Shown here: piece by piece, positions 1 to 5,086 of the stretch | How positions within the stretch are numbered: position 1 is the stretch's first letter | Layout: each line of letters starts with the position of its first letter | DNA from: Candidatus Bathyarchaeota archaeon RBG_13_52_12 | GTDB lineage: Archaea; Thermoproteota; Bathyarchaeia; TCS64 | Reading direction: 5' to 3' | DNA length: 5,558 nt | Assembly (NCBI GenBank): GCA_001774245.1 | Contig: MEZF01000022.1 | Span: forward strand, 1-5,558 | Made by a program: the position numbers and the translations under genes | The notes under the pieces: generated by a model | Databases searched by the model: none | The model's input: the letters and a program-made list of their open reading frames with translations, nothing else | Told to the model about the DNA's origin: nothing

Positions 1-1224
1 CCCGAGTGGGAGACCCTCGACGTGAATGGGATAACCAAGTCGGTAAAACCCATAATCTACATGGATGGGAATAGCCTCGGCCTCGCCTCGAAGAACGTCG
101 AAGAGGAGATGAAAGCGGAGTTCGAAAGGTGGAAGAACCTCACAACGCGCCGAAGTGGTGTAGACAAGAAAGCCGCCGAGTATCAGGCTAAGCTCGTCGG
201 CGCTGAGACCGAGGAGGTAATCGTCACCGGCGGCGCCTCCGTCAACCTACACGCCCTCGTCTCCACCTTCTACAAGCCCAAGGGCAAGAGGACCAAGATA
301 ATCGGGGACGAACTCAACTTCAGCAGCGACATCTACGCCCTCGCGGGGCAGATACGTCTCAAGGGCAGGGACCCCGAGAAGGACCTAATCATCGTCAAGA
401 GCAGGGACGGCAGGACAATCTCGGAGGAGGACATAATCGCCGCCATGAGCGACGAGGTCAGCGTCTGCCACCTCCCAAGCGTCTACTTCGTCAGCGGCCA
501 ACTTCTCGATATAAAACGCCTAACAAAAGCGGCTCACGACCACGGTGTAATCATTGGCTACGACTGCTGCCACAGCGTCGGCGTCATCCCCCACAAGCTC
601 CACGAGTGGGGGGTTGACTACGCCCTCTGGTGCAACTACAAGTACATGAATGGTAGCACCGGAGCCATCGCGGGCCTCTATATTCACCGAAAACACTTCA
701 AAGAGACCCCTGGCCTACCGACGTGGTGGGGGAACAGCCCTAGTAACAGGTTCGACTTCAAGGCGGAGTGGACCCCCACTGGCAACGCTGCCTCTTGGCA
801 CCTAGGCAGCAACCTCAGCATAGGCTTCGGAGTCTCCCCCGTCTTCGCGAGCAGCAAAATGATCGTAGACGCTGGCCTCGACAGGATACGGGAGAAGAGC
901 CTCAAGGCCACCGGTTACATGATGTACCTCATCGACGAGCTGCTCACCAAGAACCCCTACAACTACCGTGTCGGTAACCCTCGTGAACCAGAGAGACGAG
1001 GTGGCCATGTCGCTGTCGAGCACGATGAAGCCCGCAGGATAAGTGAGGCGCTGACGGCACGCGGAGTCCTGCCAGACTTCCGCCCGCCCAGGACGATACG
1101 CCTCAGCCCCATCCCTCTCTACACCACCTATCAGGAGGTCTGGGAGGTTGTCCAGCACCTTAAGGTTGTCATCGACAACAAGGAGTACCAAAAGTACGAC
1201 TTGAACAAGAAAGAAGTATATTAA
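1..1224 (+). CDS. kynU: Kynureninase-like PLP-dependent enzyme, 5' partial
   Basis: Kynureninase is a cytosolic fold-type I PLP enzyme that cleaves L-kynurenine (or 3-hydroxykynurenine) to anthranilate (or 3-hydroxyanthranilate) and alanine. Numbering from the GTG at 22, the protein shows the family signature DGNSLGL (15-21), a phosphate-binding GGASVNLH stretch (70-77), FSSD (100-103), the cofactor aspartate in YDCCHSVG (D181), the Schiff-base lysine in CNYKYMNG (K207), a WWGN loop (235-238), a GSN loop (262-264) and the C-terminal DFRPPRTIRLSPIPLY segment (352-367). The reading frame is open from base 1 through seven extra codons (PEWETLD) before the GTG. Family members usually carry a slightly longer N-terminus before DGNSLG, so the true start is probably upstream of the window and GTG 22 is only a fallback start. 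Oddities: WWGN where the family usually has W[WFM]GH, and DCCHS instead of the common DxAHS. The family call is firm; the physiological substrate is inferred. The gene ends in TAA, 102 bases before dph6. Confidence 0.9.
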   Translation, partial: PEWETLDVNGITKSVKPIIYMDGNSLGLASKNVEEEMKAEFERWKNLTTRRSGVDKKAAEYQAKLVGAETEEVIVTGGASVNLHALVSTFYKPKGKRTKIIGDELNFSSDIYALAGQIRLKGRDPEKDLIIVKSRDGRTISEEDIIAAMSDEVSVCHLPSVYFVSGQLLDIKRLTKAAHDHGVIIGYDCCHSVGVIPHKLHEWGVDYALWCNYKYMNGSTGAIAGLYIHRKHFKETPGLPTWWGNSPSNRFDFKAEWTPTGNAASWHLGSNLSIGFGVSPVFASSKMIVDAGLDRIREKSLKATGYMMYLIDELLTKNPYNYRVGNPREPERRGGHVAVEHDEARRISEALTARGVLPDFRPPRTIRLSPIPLYTTYQEVWEVVQHLKVVIDNKEYQKYDLNKKEVY

Positions 1225-1297
1225 AACCTCGAAGATACCGGTGACTATTGCTCCCCCTTTTCCATCCGTTAATATCCAGCCTGTGCCCACGCACATC

Positions 1298-1305
1298 TAA
1301 TAAAC
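1298..1305 (+). promoter_or_regulatory. Probable TATA box for dph6
   Basis: The sequence TAATAAAC is centred about 25 bases upstream of the ATG at 1327. Archaeal TATA boxes lie about 25-30 bases before the transcription start, so the transcript would begin at or very near the ATG (leaderless). No convincing Shine-Dalgarno sequence precedes the ATG, which agrees. A second AT-rich patch (TAATAT, 1270-1275) lies further upstream and is a weaker candidate. Confidence 0.5.
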
Positions 1306-1326
1306 TGCCGTACGACGTGTGAAATC

Positions 1327-1998
1327 ATGAAACTCGCCGCCCTCTTCTCGGGTGGGAAGGACAGCACCTACGCGGCCCACCTCGAGGAGAAGGGTGGACA
1401 CGAGGTACCCATATTCGCCTGTATGCGGCCCGCCCGGGGGGACAGCTACATGTTCCACGGTGTAAATATCCACCTAACGCCGCTCCTCGCTGAGGCTCAG
1501 GGTAAGCCCCTCGCCTCCGCCCCTAGCAGCGGGGAGAAGGATAAGGAGGTCGATGAACTGAGGCGCCTCATCGAGCTACTCAACGTAAATGGAGTCATAA
1601 CGGGCGCGATTGCCTCCAATTATCAGAGGGACCGGGTAAACGTCATCTGCGGTGAACTTGGGATAACCCACCTATCCCCCCTTTGGGGTAAAGACCCACA
1701 AGAACTCCTAGAAACCGAGATAAAGTCTGGTATGGAGATCATAGTGACGCACGTCGCAGCCCGAGGGCTCGACCAGCAATGGCTTGGCAGGAGGATAGAT
1801 ATGAAGGCTGCAGCCGAGTTGAAGATACTCGGTGAGCGCTACGGCGTCAACGTCTGCGGGGAGGGCGGTGAGTACGAGAGCCTCGTTGTTGATGCCCCCT
1901 GGTTCAAGAAGAGACTCGAAATAAAGAAGGCTGAAGTCATCTGGGAGAACACGAGTGGCACATACATAGTAAACGAAGCCTCCCTCCGCAACAAGTAG
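1327..1998 (+). CDS. dph6: Diphthine--ammonia ligase (Dph6, ATP_bind_4 family)
   Basis: This enzyme catalyses the last step of diphthamide synthesis, the ATP-dependent amidation of diphthine on the conserved histidine of elongation factor 2, in the cytosol. The 223-residue protein has the N-terminal PP-loop ATP-pyrophosphatase motif SGGKDS (8-13), a conserved GAIASNYQRDRV block (93-104), PLWG (118-121) and the family signature GEGGEYESLVVDAPWF (178-193). These mark the archaeal/eukaryotic Dph6 (DUF71) family and not other N-type ATP pyrophosphatases. The length is typical of single-domain archaeal members; the extra C-terminal domains of the yeast protein are absent. ATG 1327 is chosen because the PP-loop begins seven residues later, as is usual, and because it sits about 25 bases after a TATA-like box. 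The gene stands alone between two intergenic regions and ends in TAG. Other Dph enzymes are not visible in the window. Confidence 0.92.
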   Translation: MKLAALFSGGKDSTYAAHLEEKGGHEVPIFACMRPARGDSYMFHGVNIHLTPLLAEAQGKPLASAPSSGEKDKEVDELRRLIELLNVNGVITGAIASNYQRDRVNVICGELGITHLSPLWGKDPQELLETEIKSGMEIIVTHVAARGLDQQWLGRRIDMKAAAELKILGERYGVNVCGEGGEYESLVVDAPWFKKRLEIKKAEVIWENTSGTYIVNEASLRNK

Positions 1999-2118
1999 CC
2001 GTCCTTCATCAACTCGAGTCCCAGCCTCTTACAGACTACAAGTGCAAAAAAGGGTACAAGTTGCGCGAGATTGCGTGCGCGACGACCGAAAATAGCTGCT
2101 TACGCGCCCCCAAAGTAC

Positions 2119-2132
2119 ATAAAGGTTAAAAA
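2119..2132 (+). promoter_or_regulatory. Probable TATA region upstream of the thrS leader
   Basis: The AT-rich stretch ATAAAGGTTAAAAA is the strongest TATA-like element in the 1999-2297 gap. ATAAAG is centred about 30 bases and TTAAAA about 22 bases before the ATG at 2151, so transcription is predicted to start near 2145-2155. That would give thrS either an mRNA leader of about 145 bases or a leaderless start at 2151. Confidence 0.45.
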
Positions 2133-2164
2133 CTCTCCTCTCGTCGTTGAATGTCAGAGGAGAG
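2133..2164. repeat. Perfect 9-bp inverted repeat, candidate operator or hairpin
   Basis: CTCTCCTCT (2133-2141) is matched exactly by its reverse complement AGAGGAGAG (2156-2164) across a 14-base spacer. It begins directly after the TATA-like stretch and spans the predicted transcription start and the ATG at 2151, where a repressor would block initiation. If transcription starts further upstream it could instead form an RNA stem burying that ATG in the loop. Function is inferred from position only. Confidence 0.5.
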
Positions 2165-2192
2165 CGCGGTGAACGCCCGCCAAACAGCCTAG
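2151..2192 (+). other. 13-codon leader ORF in frame with thrS, ending in TAG
   Basis: ATG 2151 opens a reading frame encoding MSEESAVNARQTA and then TAG (2190-2192). The start lies at leaderless distance from the TATA region at 2119-2132. The frame is the same as that of thrS, and the 35 codons between the TAG and the thrS ATG at 2298 contain no further stop. It may be an untranslated leader, a regulatory upstream ORF, or the start of a longer synthetase interrupted by one amber codon. The peptide is not rich in threonine, so ordinary threonine-attenuation is not supported. Confidence 0.35.
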
Positions 2193-2203
2193 GCCGAAAG
2201 GCC
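2192..2203 (+). other. GGCC-GAAA-GGCC tetraloop hairpin in the thrS leader
   Basis: Four G-C pairs close a GAAA (GNRA-class) loop, a notably stable RNA mini-hairpin. Its first base is the last base of the leader TAG codon (2190-2192), so the structure would begin exactly at that stop. It may be a leader-RNA structural element; no known RNA family is recognised around it, and a 4-bp stem can arise by chance. Confidence 0.35.
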
Positions 2204-2283
2204 CGAAGCTCACCCAGTCGCTCCCCCGCAGTTCTCAGGCAACGACCACCACGAGGGGATAGAGGGCGTCACGCGTTCAATAA

Positions 2284-2289
2284 GGAAGG
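2284..2289 (+). promoter_or_regulatory. Possible weak ribosome binding site for thrS ATG 2298
   Basis: The purine run GGAAGG ends 8 bases before the ATG at 2298, a normal Shine-Dalgarno spacing, but it matches the GGAGGTGA consensus only in part. It favours 2298 as an internal initiation site on a longer leader transcript. Confidence 0.3.
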
Positions 2290-2297
2290 CAGAAACA

Positions 2298-3755
2298 ATG
2301 GCTGAAAATAAGAAGGAAGAGATAGTCTCCGCTGCACTCAAGGCTGAGGAGAAGCTAAGATCCCAGTGGTACATCCTCGACACCGAGGGCGAACTCCACA
2401 AGATAGACGAGTTCAACTTCAAGGGCCGCGACAACCTTCGCAAGTTCGCGGGCTACGAGGTCGATAAGGACAGGACGGTCCACCAGGAGCCGCCCCACGT
2501 CACAATGATGAAGGCGCTTGAACTGGTCGACTATGAGCCAGCCAGTGATCCGGGGAACATGCGTTTCTACCCGAAAGGCAGGATGATCAAGGCGCTACTG
2601 GAGGATTATGTCTCAAGCCAAGTCGCCCAGTACGGCGGCATGGAGGTCGAGACCCCCATCATGTACAACCTCGAGCACCCGACCCTCAGCAACTATCTTA
2701 ACCGCTTCCCCGCCCGCCAGTACACAATTGAGAGCGACAACGACAGGTACTTCCTCCGCTTCGCGGCATGCTTTGGCCAGTTCCTCATGGCCCACGACGC
2801 TACCATCAGCTACAAGAACCTCCCACTCAAGATCTATGAGCTCACCCGCTACAGCTTTCGTAGGGAGCAAAAAGGTGAGCTCACCGGTCTCCGTAGGCTA
2901 CGCAGCTTCACTATGCCCGATGTCCACGCCATGTGCAGGGACCTTGACCAGGCCAAAGAGGAGTTCATGATCCGCTTCAAAATGAGCGCCGATATCCTCG
3001 AGGGGATCGGCATCCACAACAGTGACTACGAGCTCGGCGTCCGCCTTACCGAGGAGTTCTGGGAAAACAACAAGAGCTTCGTCGTCAACCTCGTCAAGAC
3101 CCATGGCAAGCCAGTCCTCGTCGAGATGTGGAAGGAACGCATATTCTACTTCATACTAAAGTGGGATAGAAACTTCGTTGATAACCTCGACAAGGCGTCC
3201 GCCCTCAGCACAGACCAGATAGACGTGGAGAACGGAGAGCGTTACGACATCAAATTCATGGAGGAGGACGGCACCACCAAACATCCACTCATCCTTCACT
3301 GCAGCCCATCTGGGGCAATTGAGCGCGACATCTACGCCCTGCTGGAGAAAGCAGCCTTCGACATGAAGGCAGGGAAGCGCCCAAGCCTACCTCTCTGGCT
3401 CGCCCCCACCCAGGTGCGAGTCATCCCCGTCAGCCAGGACTACCTTGAAGCAGCGAACAAGGCCGTAGCTAAGATCGAATCCGCCAAGATCCGCGTCGAC
3501 GTCGACAACCGCGAAGAGACCGTGGGTAAGAAGATCAGAGACTCTGAGAAGGAGTGGATCCCCTACACAATCGTAATAGGCGAGAAGGAAGCGGGGAAAG
3601 AGAAACTACCCGTACGAATCAGGGAGACCGGTAAGTTGGTGGAATATTCCACGGATGACCTCGCCTCGGAGATAAAGGACATCGTCGGAGACAAGCCGTG
3701 GAGAACACTACCGCTGCCAAAGTATCTGCAGGCGCGCCCCAAGTTCAGCAACTAG
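2298..3755 (+). CDS. thrS: Threonyl-tRNA synthetase, archaeal type, editing domain absent
   Basis: This class II synthetase charges tRNA-Thr with threonine using ATP. Residues 1-65 are a linker-like region. The catalytic core follows: EPPHVTMMKALELVDYEP at 64-81, SDPGNMRFYPKG (83-94), the motif 1 region (about 95-124), motif 2 with FRRE (187-190) and motif 3 around SPSGAIER (336-343). By alignment with E. coli ThrRS, the zinc ligands are C158 (FAACFG), H210 (PDVH) and H334 (LILHC). The anticodon-binding domain spans about 365-460. At 485 residues the protein is about 140 shorter than full-length archaeal ThrRS of roughly 620, and the missing part is the N-terminal deacylase-like editing domain. 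The size resembles the catalytic ThrRS-C of Crenarchaeota, which works with a separate editing protein. ATG 2298 is taken as the start, though the frame stays open upstream to a TAG at 2190. Its TAG stop overlaps the stop of the convergent small gene. Confidence 0.93.
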   Translation: MAENKKEEIVSAALKAEEKLRSQWYILDTEGELHKIDEFNFKGRDNLRKFAGYEVDKDRTVHQEPPHVTMMKALELVDYEPASDPGNMRFYPKGRMIKALLEDYVSSQVAQYGGMEVETPIMYNLEHPTLSNYLNRFPARQYTIESDNDRYFLRFAACFGQFLMAHDATISYKNLPLKIYELTRYSFRREQKGELTGLRRLRSFTMPDVHAMCRDLDQAKEEFMIRFKMSADILEGIGIHNSDYELGVRLTEEFWENNKSFVVNLVKTHGKPVLVEMWKERIFYFILKWDRNFVDNLDKASALSTDQIDVENGERYDIKFMEEDGTTKHPLILHCSPSGAIERDIYALLEKAAFDMKAGKRPSLPLWLAPTQVRVIPVSQDYLEAANKAVAKIESAKIRVDVDNREETVGKKIRDSEKEWIPYTIVIGEKEAGKEKLPVRIRETGKLVEYSTDDLASEIKDIVGDKPWRTLPLPKYLQARPKFSN

Positions 3756-3955
3756 ATACCGTGTCGCCACTTCTCGATCTGATCGCTTTTCTTGTTTCCC
3801 TTCTTGAACTGCTTATAGTGCTCCTCACAGACGTAGGCTGACTTTCCCGCGACGTCCAAGCCCGCGGCCTTCGCCTTAGCCACGTTCACGGAGCGAACGG
3901 CGTCCTTCCCGCACCCCATTACGGTGCACTTCTGGCCCTTATCGATCCTTCCCAA
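3752..3955 (-). CDS. Small Cys/His zinc-finger-like protein of unknown function
   Basis: The 67-residue, lysine-rich basic protein has a CX4C pair (C10, C15) and a CX2H pair (C43, H46 in YVCEEHYK), an arrangement fit for binding one zinc ion. The C-terminal tail (48-65) is highly charged and ends in EKWRHGI. Small conserved archaeal proteins with this pattern are familiar, but no function is known to me; nucleic-acid or ribosome binding is only an inference from charge and metal site. No signal peptide or membrane segment is visible. The start is TTG at 3955, giving an N-terminus MGRIDKGQKC. The frame is open upstream, but the TATA-like box at 3987-3992 would start transcription only a few bases before this TTG. 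Its stop TAG shares the palindrome CTAG (3752-3755) with the stop of thrS on the other strand. Confidence 0.7.
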   Translation of the reverse strand: MGRIDKGQKCTVMGCGKDAVRSVNVAKAKAAGLDVAGKSAYVCEEHYKQFKKGNKKSDQIEKWRHGI

Positions 3956-3986
3956 TGTTATCAGAAGATACCCATGGTGAAGGCGA

Positions 3987-3992
3987 TTTAAA
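3987..3992 (-). promoter_or_regulatory. Probable TATA box for the small zinc-finger gene
   Basis: TTTAAA, a self-complementary element, is centred about 35 bases from the TTG start at 3955 on the minus strand. That predicts transcription starting a few bases upstream of the TTG, a leaderless or near-leaderless mRNA. It supports the TTG start. Confidence 0.45.
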
Positions 3993-4011
3993 CCTAGCCA
4001 ATCCTCAACCC

Positions 4012-4017
4012 ATATAT
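4012..4017 (+). promoter_or_regulatory. Probable TATA box for the aSelBL gene
   Basis: ATATAT is centred about 28 bases before the ATG at 4043, the distance expected if the mRNA starts at the ATG itself. No Shine-Dalgarno sequence precedes the ATG. Together with the TTTAAA box at 3987-3992 it makes a compact divergent promoter region. Confidence 0.5.
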
Positions 4018-4042
4018 CCCGCCTCGCATCTCCTCAGCCCCT

Positions 4043-4993
4043 ATGCCTAGTCTCAACGCCTCTGTCATAGGCTCACCCGAATACTCGAAGAAGCTCGGAA
4101 AGAAGAGCACCGAAACCGACATCACGTTCTACGACCTGAAGAAGGGTGAGACCGTAATAACGATGGTTGAGCCGAGCAGATACCCGGAGAAGGTCCAGAG
4201 CCTATACTGCTCCGCGGCGTTCGGCGAATACACAGTATTGGTAGCGGAGAAGCTTGACCAGTACTTCGGAGAGAGCCTTCTAATGATAAACGCCTGCGGC
4301 GTAAAGAGAGGCACCATCGTCCTCAGGAACTACATAACTGAGGACCAGCTCCAGATATTCACCCGGGGAACCGTACTCCAGGGCTACGACGTCATGGAGG
4401 ACGGCCCCATCAGTCTGAGGGACAAGCTCATAGCTATCGCCGAGAGTCCACGGACGCCGCAGACCGGACCTGGTACGCTTTGCATCGACGCCGCCTTCAA
4501 TGTTAAGGGCATAGGCACTGTCGCCCTCGCCACAATCAAATCCGGCATGATAAGGATCCACGACCAGCTTCGCGTCCTCCCCGGGGACAAAGTCGCAGAG
4601 ATACGTAGCATCCAGAAACACGACGAGGACTTCGAGACAGCCGATGTTGGCGACCATGTAGGCGTCGCCCTAAAGGGGGTCGAGGCGTCGGACCTAGACA
4701 GGGGAACCGTCCTCACGTCTGCGACACCGATGCAGACGACGACCATAAAGGCTCAGGCTGAGATTATACCCTACTTCCAGTCGCAGCTTCACGAGGGCTC
4801 CACCATCCACCTCGGTCACTGGCTGCAGTTAAACCTCGCCAAGGTGATTCACATCGAAGATAATGGCGATAAGAGGCCTACGATGACCCTCAAACTTGAG
4901 AAGCCTATCATTCACCCCCCGGAGGCGAGGGCTGTCCTTAACTACCTCGACGGGGGCAGGCTACGAGTAGCTGGAACCATCCCTCTCCCCTAG
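4043..4993 (+). CDS. SelB-like elongation factor relative (aSelBL type) with degenerate GTPase domain
   Basis: The 316-residue protein has the domain order of EF-Tu/SelB translation factors. Residues 1 to about 135 correspond to the G domain. About 145-228 is the domain 2 beta-barrel, with the typical AFNVKGIGTVALATIKSGMI run (151-170), a VLPGDKVAEIRSIQKH segment (178-193) and DVGDHVGVALKGVEASDLDRG (201-221). About 235-316 is the domain 3 barrel. The GTPase motifs are lost: the P-loop GHxDHGKS/T is replaced around VIGSPEYSKKLGKK (8-21), DxPGH by MVEPSRYPE (41-49), and NKxD by NACGV (83-87). This matches the archaeal SelB-like (aSelBL) family, described in archaea that need not use selenocysteine and whose members often have an altered GTP site. 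The cellular role is unknown; binding of an aminoacyl-tRNA or the ribosome without GTP hydrolysis is inference. ATG 4043 fits a leaderless promoter. The gene ends in TAG, 93 bases before the deacylase. Confidence 0.75.
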   Translation: MPSLNASVIGSPEYSKKLGKKSTETDITFYDLKKGETVITMVEPSRYPEKVQSLYCSAAFGEYTVLVAEKLDQYFGESLLMINACGVKRGTIVLRNYITEDQLQIFTRGTVLQGYDVMEDGPISLRDKLIAIAESPRTPQTGPGTLCIDAAFNVKGIGTVALATIKSGMIRIHDQLRVLPGDKVAEIRSIQKHDEDFETADVGDHVGVALKGVEASDLDRGTVLTSATPMQTTTIKAQAEIIPYFQSQLHEGSTIHLGHWLQLNLAKVIHIEDNGDKRPTMTLKLEKPIIHPPEARAVLNYLDGGRLRVAGTIPLP

Positions 4994-5005
4994 AGGTAAA
5001 ACGAG

Positions 5006-5033
5006 TGTGGATTCACTCCCCTGCTAATCCACA
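5006..5033. repeat. Perfect 8-bp inverted repeat between the aSelBL gene and dtdA
   Basis: TGTGGATT (5006-5013) and AATCCACA (5026-5033) are exact reverse complements with a 12-base spacer. An overlapping shorter stem, GAGTG (5003-5007) with CACTC (5014-5018), would compete with it in RNA. The repeat starts 12 bases after the aSelBL stop and ends just before the TATA-like box of dtdA, so it could be a 3' mRNA hairpin or an upstream regulator-binding site. Archaeal termination does not normally rely on hairpins, and no T-run follows. Confidence 0.45.
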
Positions 5034-5042
5034 GCTGGGTAG

Positions 5043-5049
5043 ATTTAAC
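5043..5049 (+). promoter_or_regulatory. Possible TATA box for dtdA
   Basis: ATTTAAC is centred about 41 bases before the ATG at 5087, predicting a transcript start near 5070 and a leader of roughly 15 bases. It suggests that dtdA has its own promoter despite the short gap to the gene before it. Confidence 0.4.
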
Positions 5050-5076
5050 AACTGGACGACCCCATCCTAAGCATAC

Positions 5077-5080
5077 GGTG
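5077..5080 (+). promoter_or_regulatory. Possible Shine-Dalgarno site for dtdA
   Basis: GGTG lies 6 bases before ATG 5087 and is complementary to the CACC core of the archaeal 16S 3' end. The GTG within it is in frame and could be an alternative start at 5078, but the ATG gives the better family N-terminus. Confidence 0.35.
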
Positions 5081-5086
5081 CAGGCT

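Noticed and set aside
1245..1262. C-run followed by TTTT after kynU, as a terminator
   Set aside because: Only four consecutive T bases follow and there is no stem; too weak to call even for an archaeal T-tract terminator.
802..1296. 164-codon minus-strand reading frame over the end of kynU
   Set aside because: It is antisense to a gene with clear family motifs, and its translation matches no family I recognise; long antisense frames are common in GC-rich coding DNA.
2037..2082. Short direct repeats in the dph6-thrS gap: TACAAGT at 2037 and 2055, TGCGCGA at 2062 and 2076
   Set aside because: Each is only 7 bases, occurs twice, and does not form a regular array or sit at a clear promoter position; chance is a fair explanation.
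2265..2290. GTTCAATA resembling a tRNA T-loop just before thrS
   Set aside because: The flanking bases cannot form a T-stem and no acceptor or anticodon arm is present, so it is not a tRNA or a T-box-like mimic.
2608..2970. 120-codon plus-strand frame inside thrS
   Set aside because: The Ser/Thr/Ala-rich translation is the out-of-frame reading of the synthetase core, which has clear motifs in its own frame.
4280..4746. Two overlapping minus-strand reading frames of 120-125 codons inside the aSelBL gene
   Set aside because: They lie antisense to conserved barrel domains, have no recognisable motif, and overlap each other in different frames.
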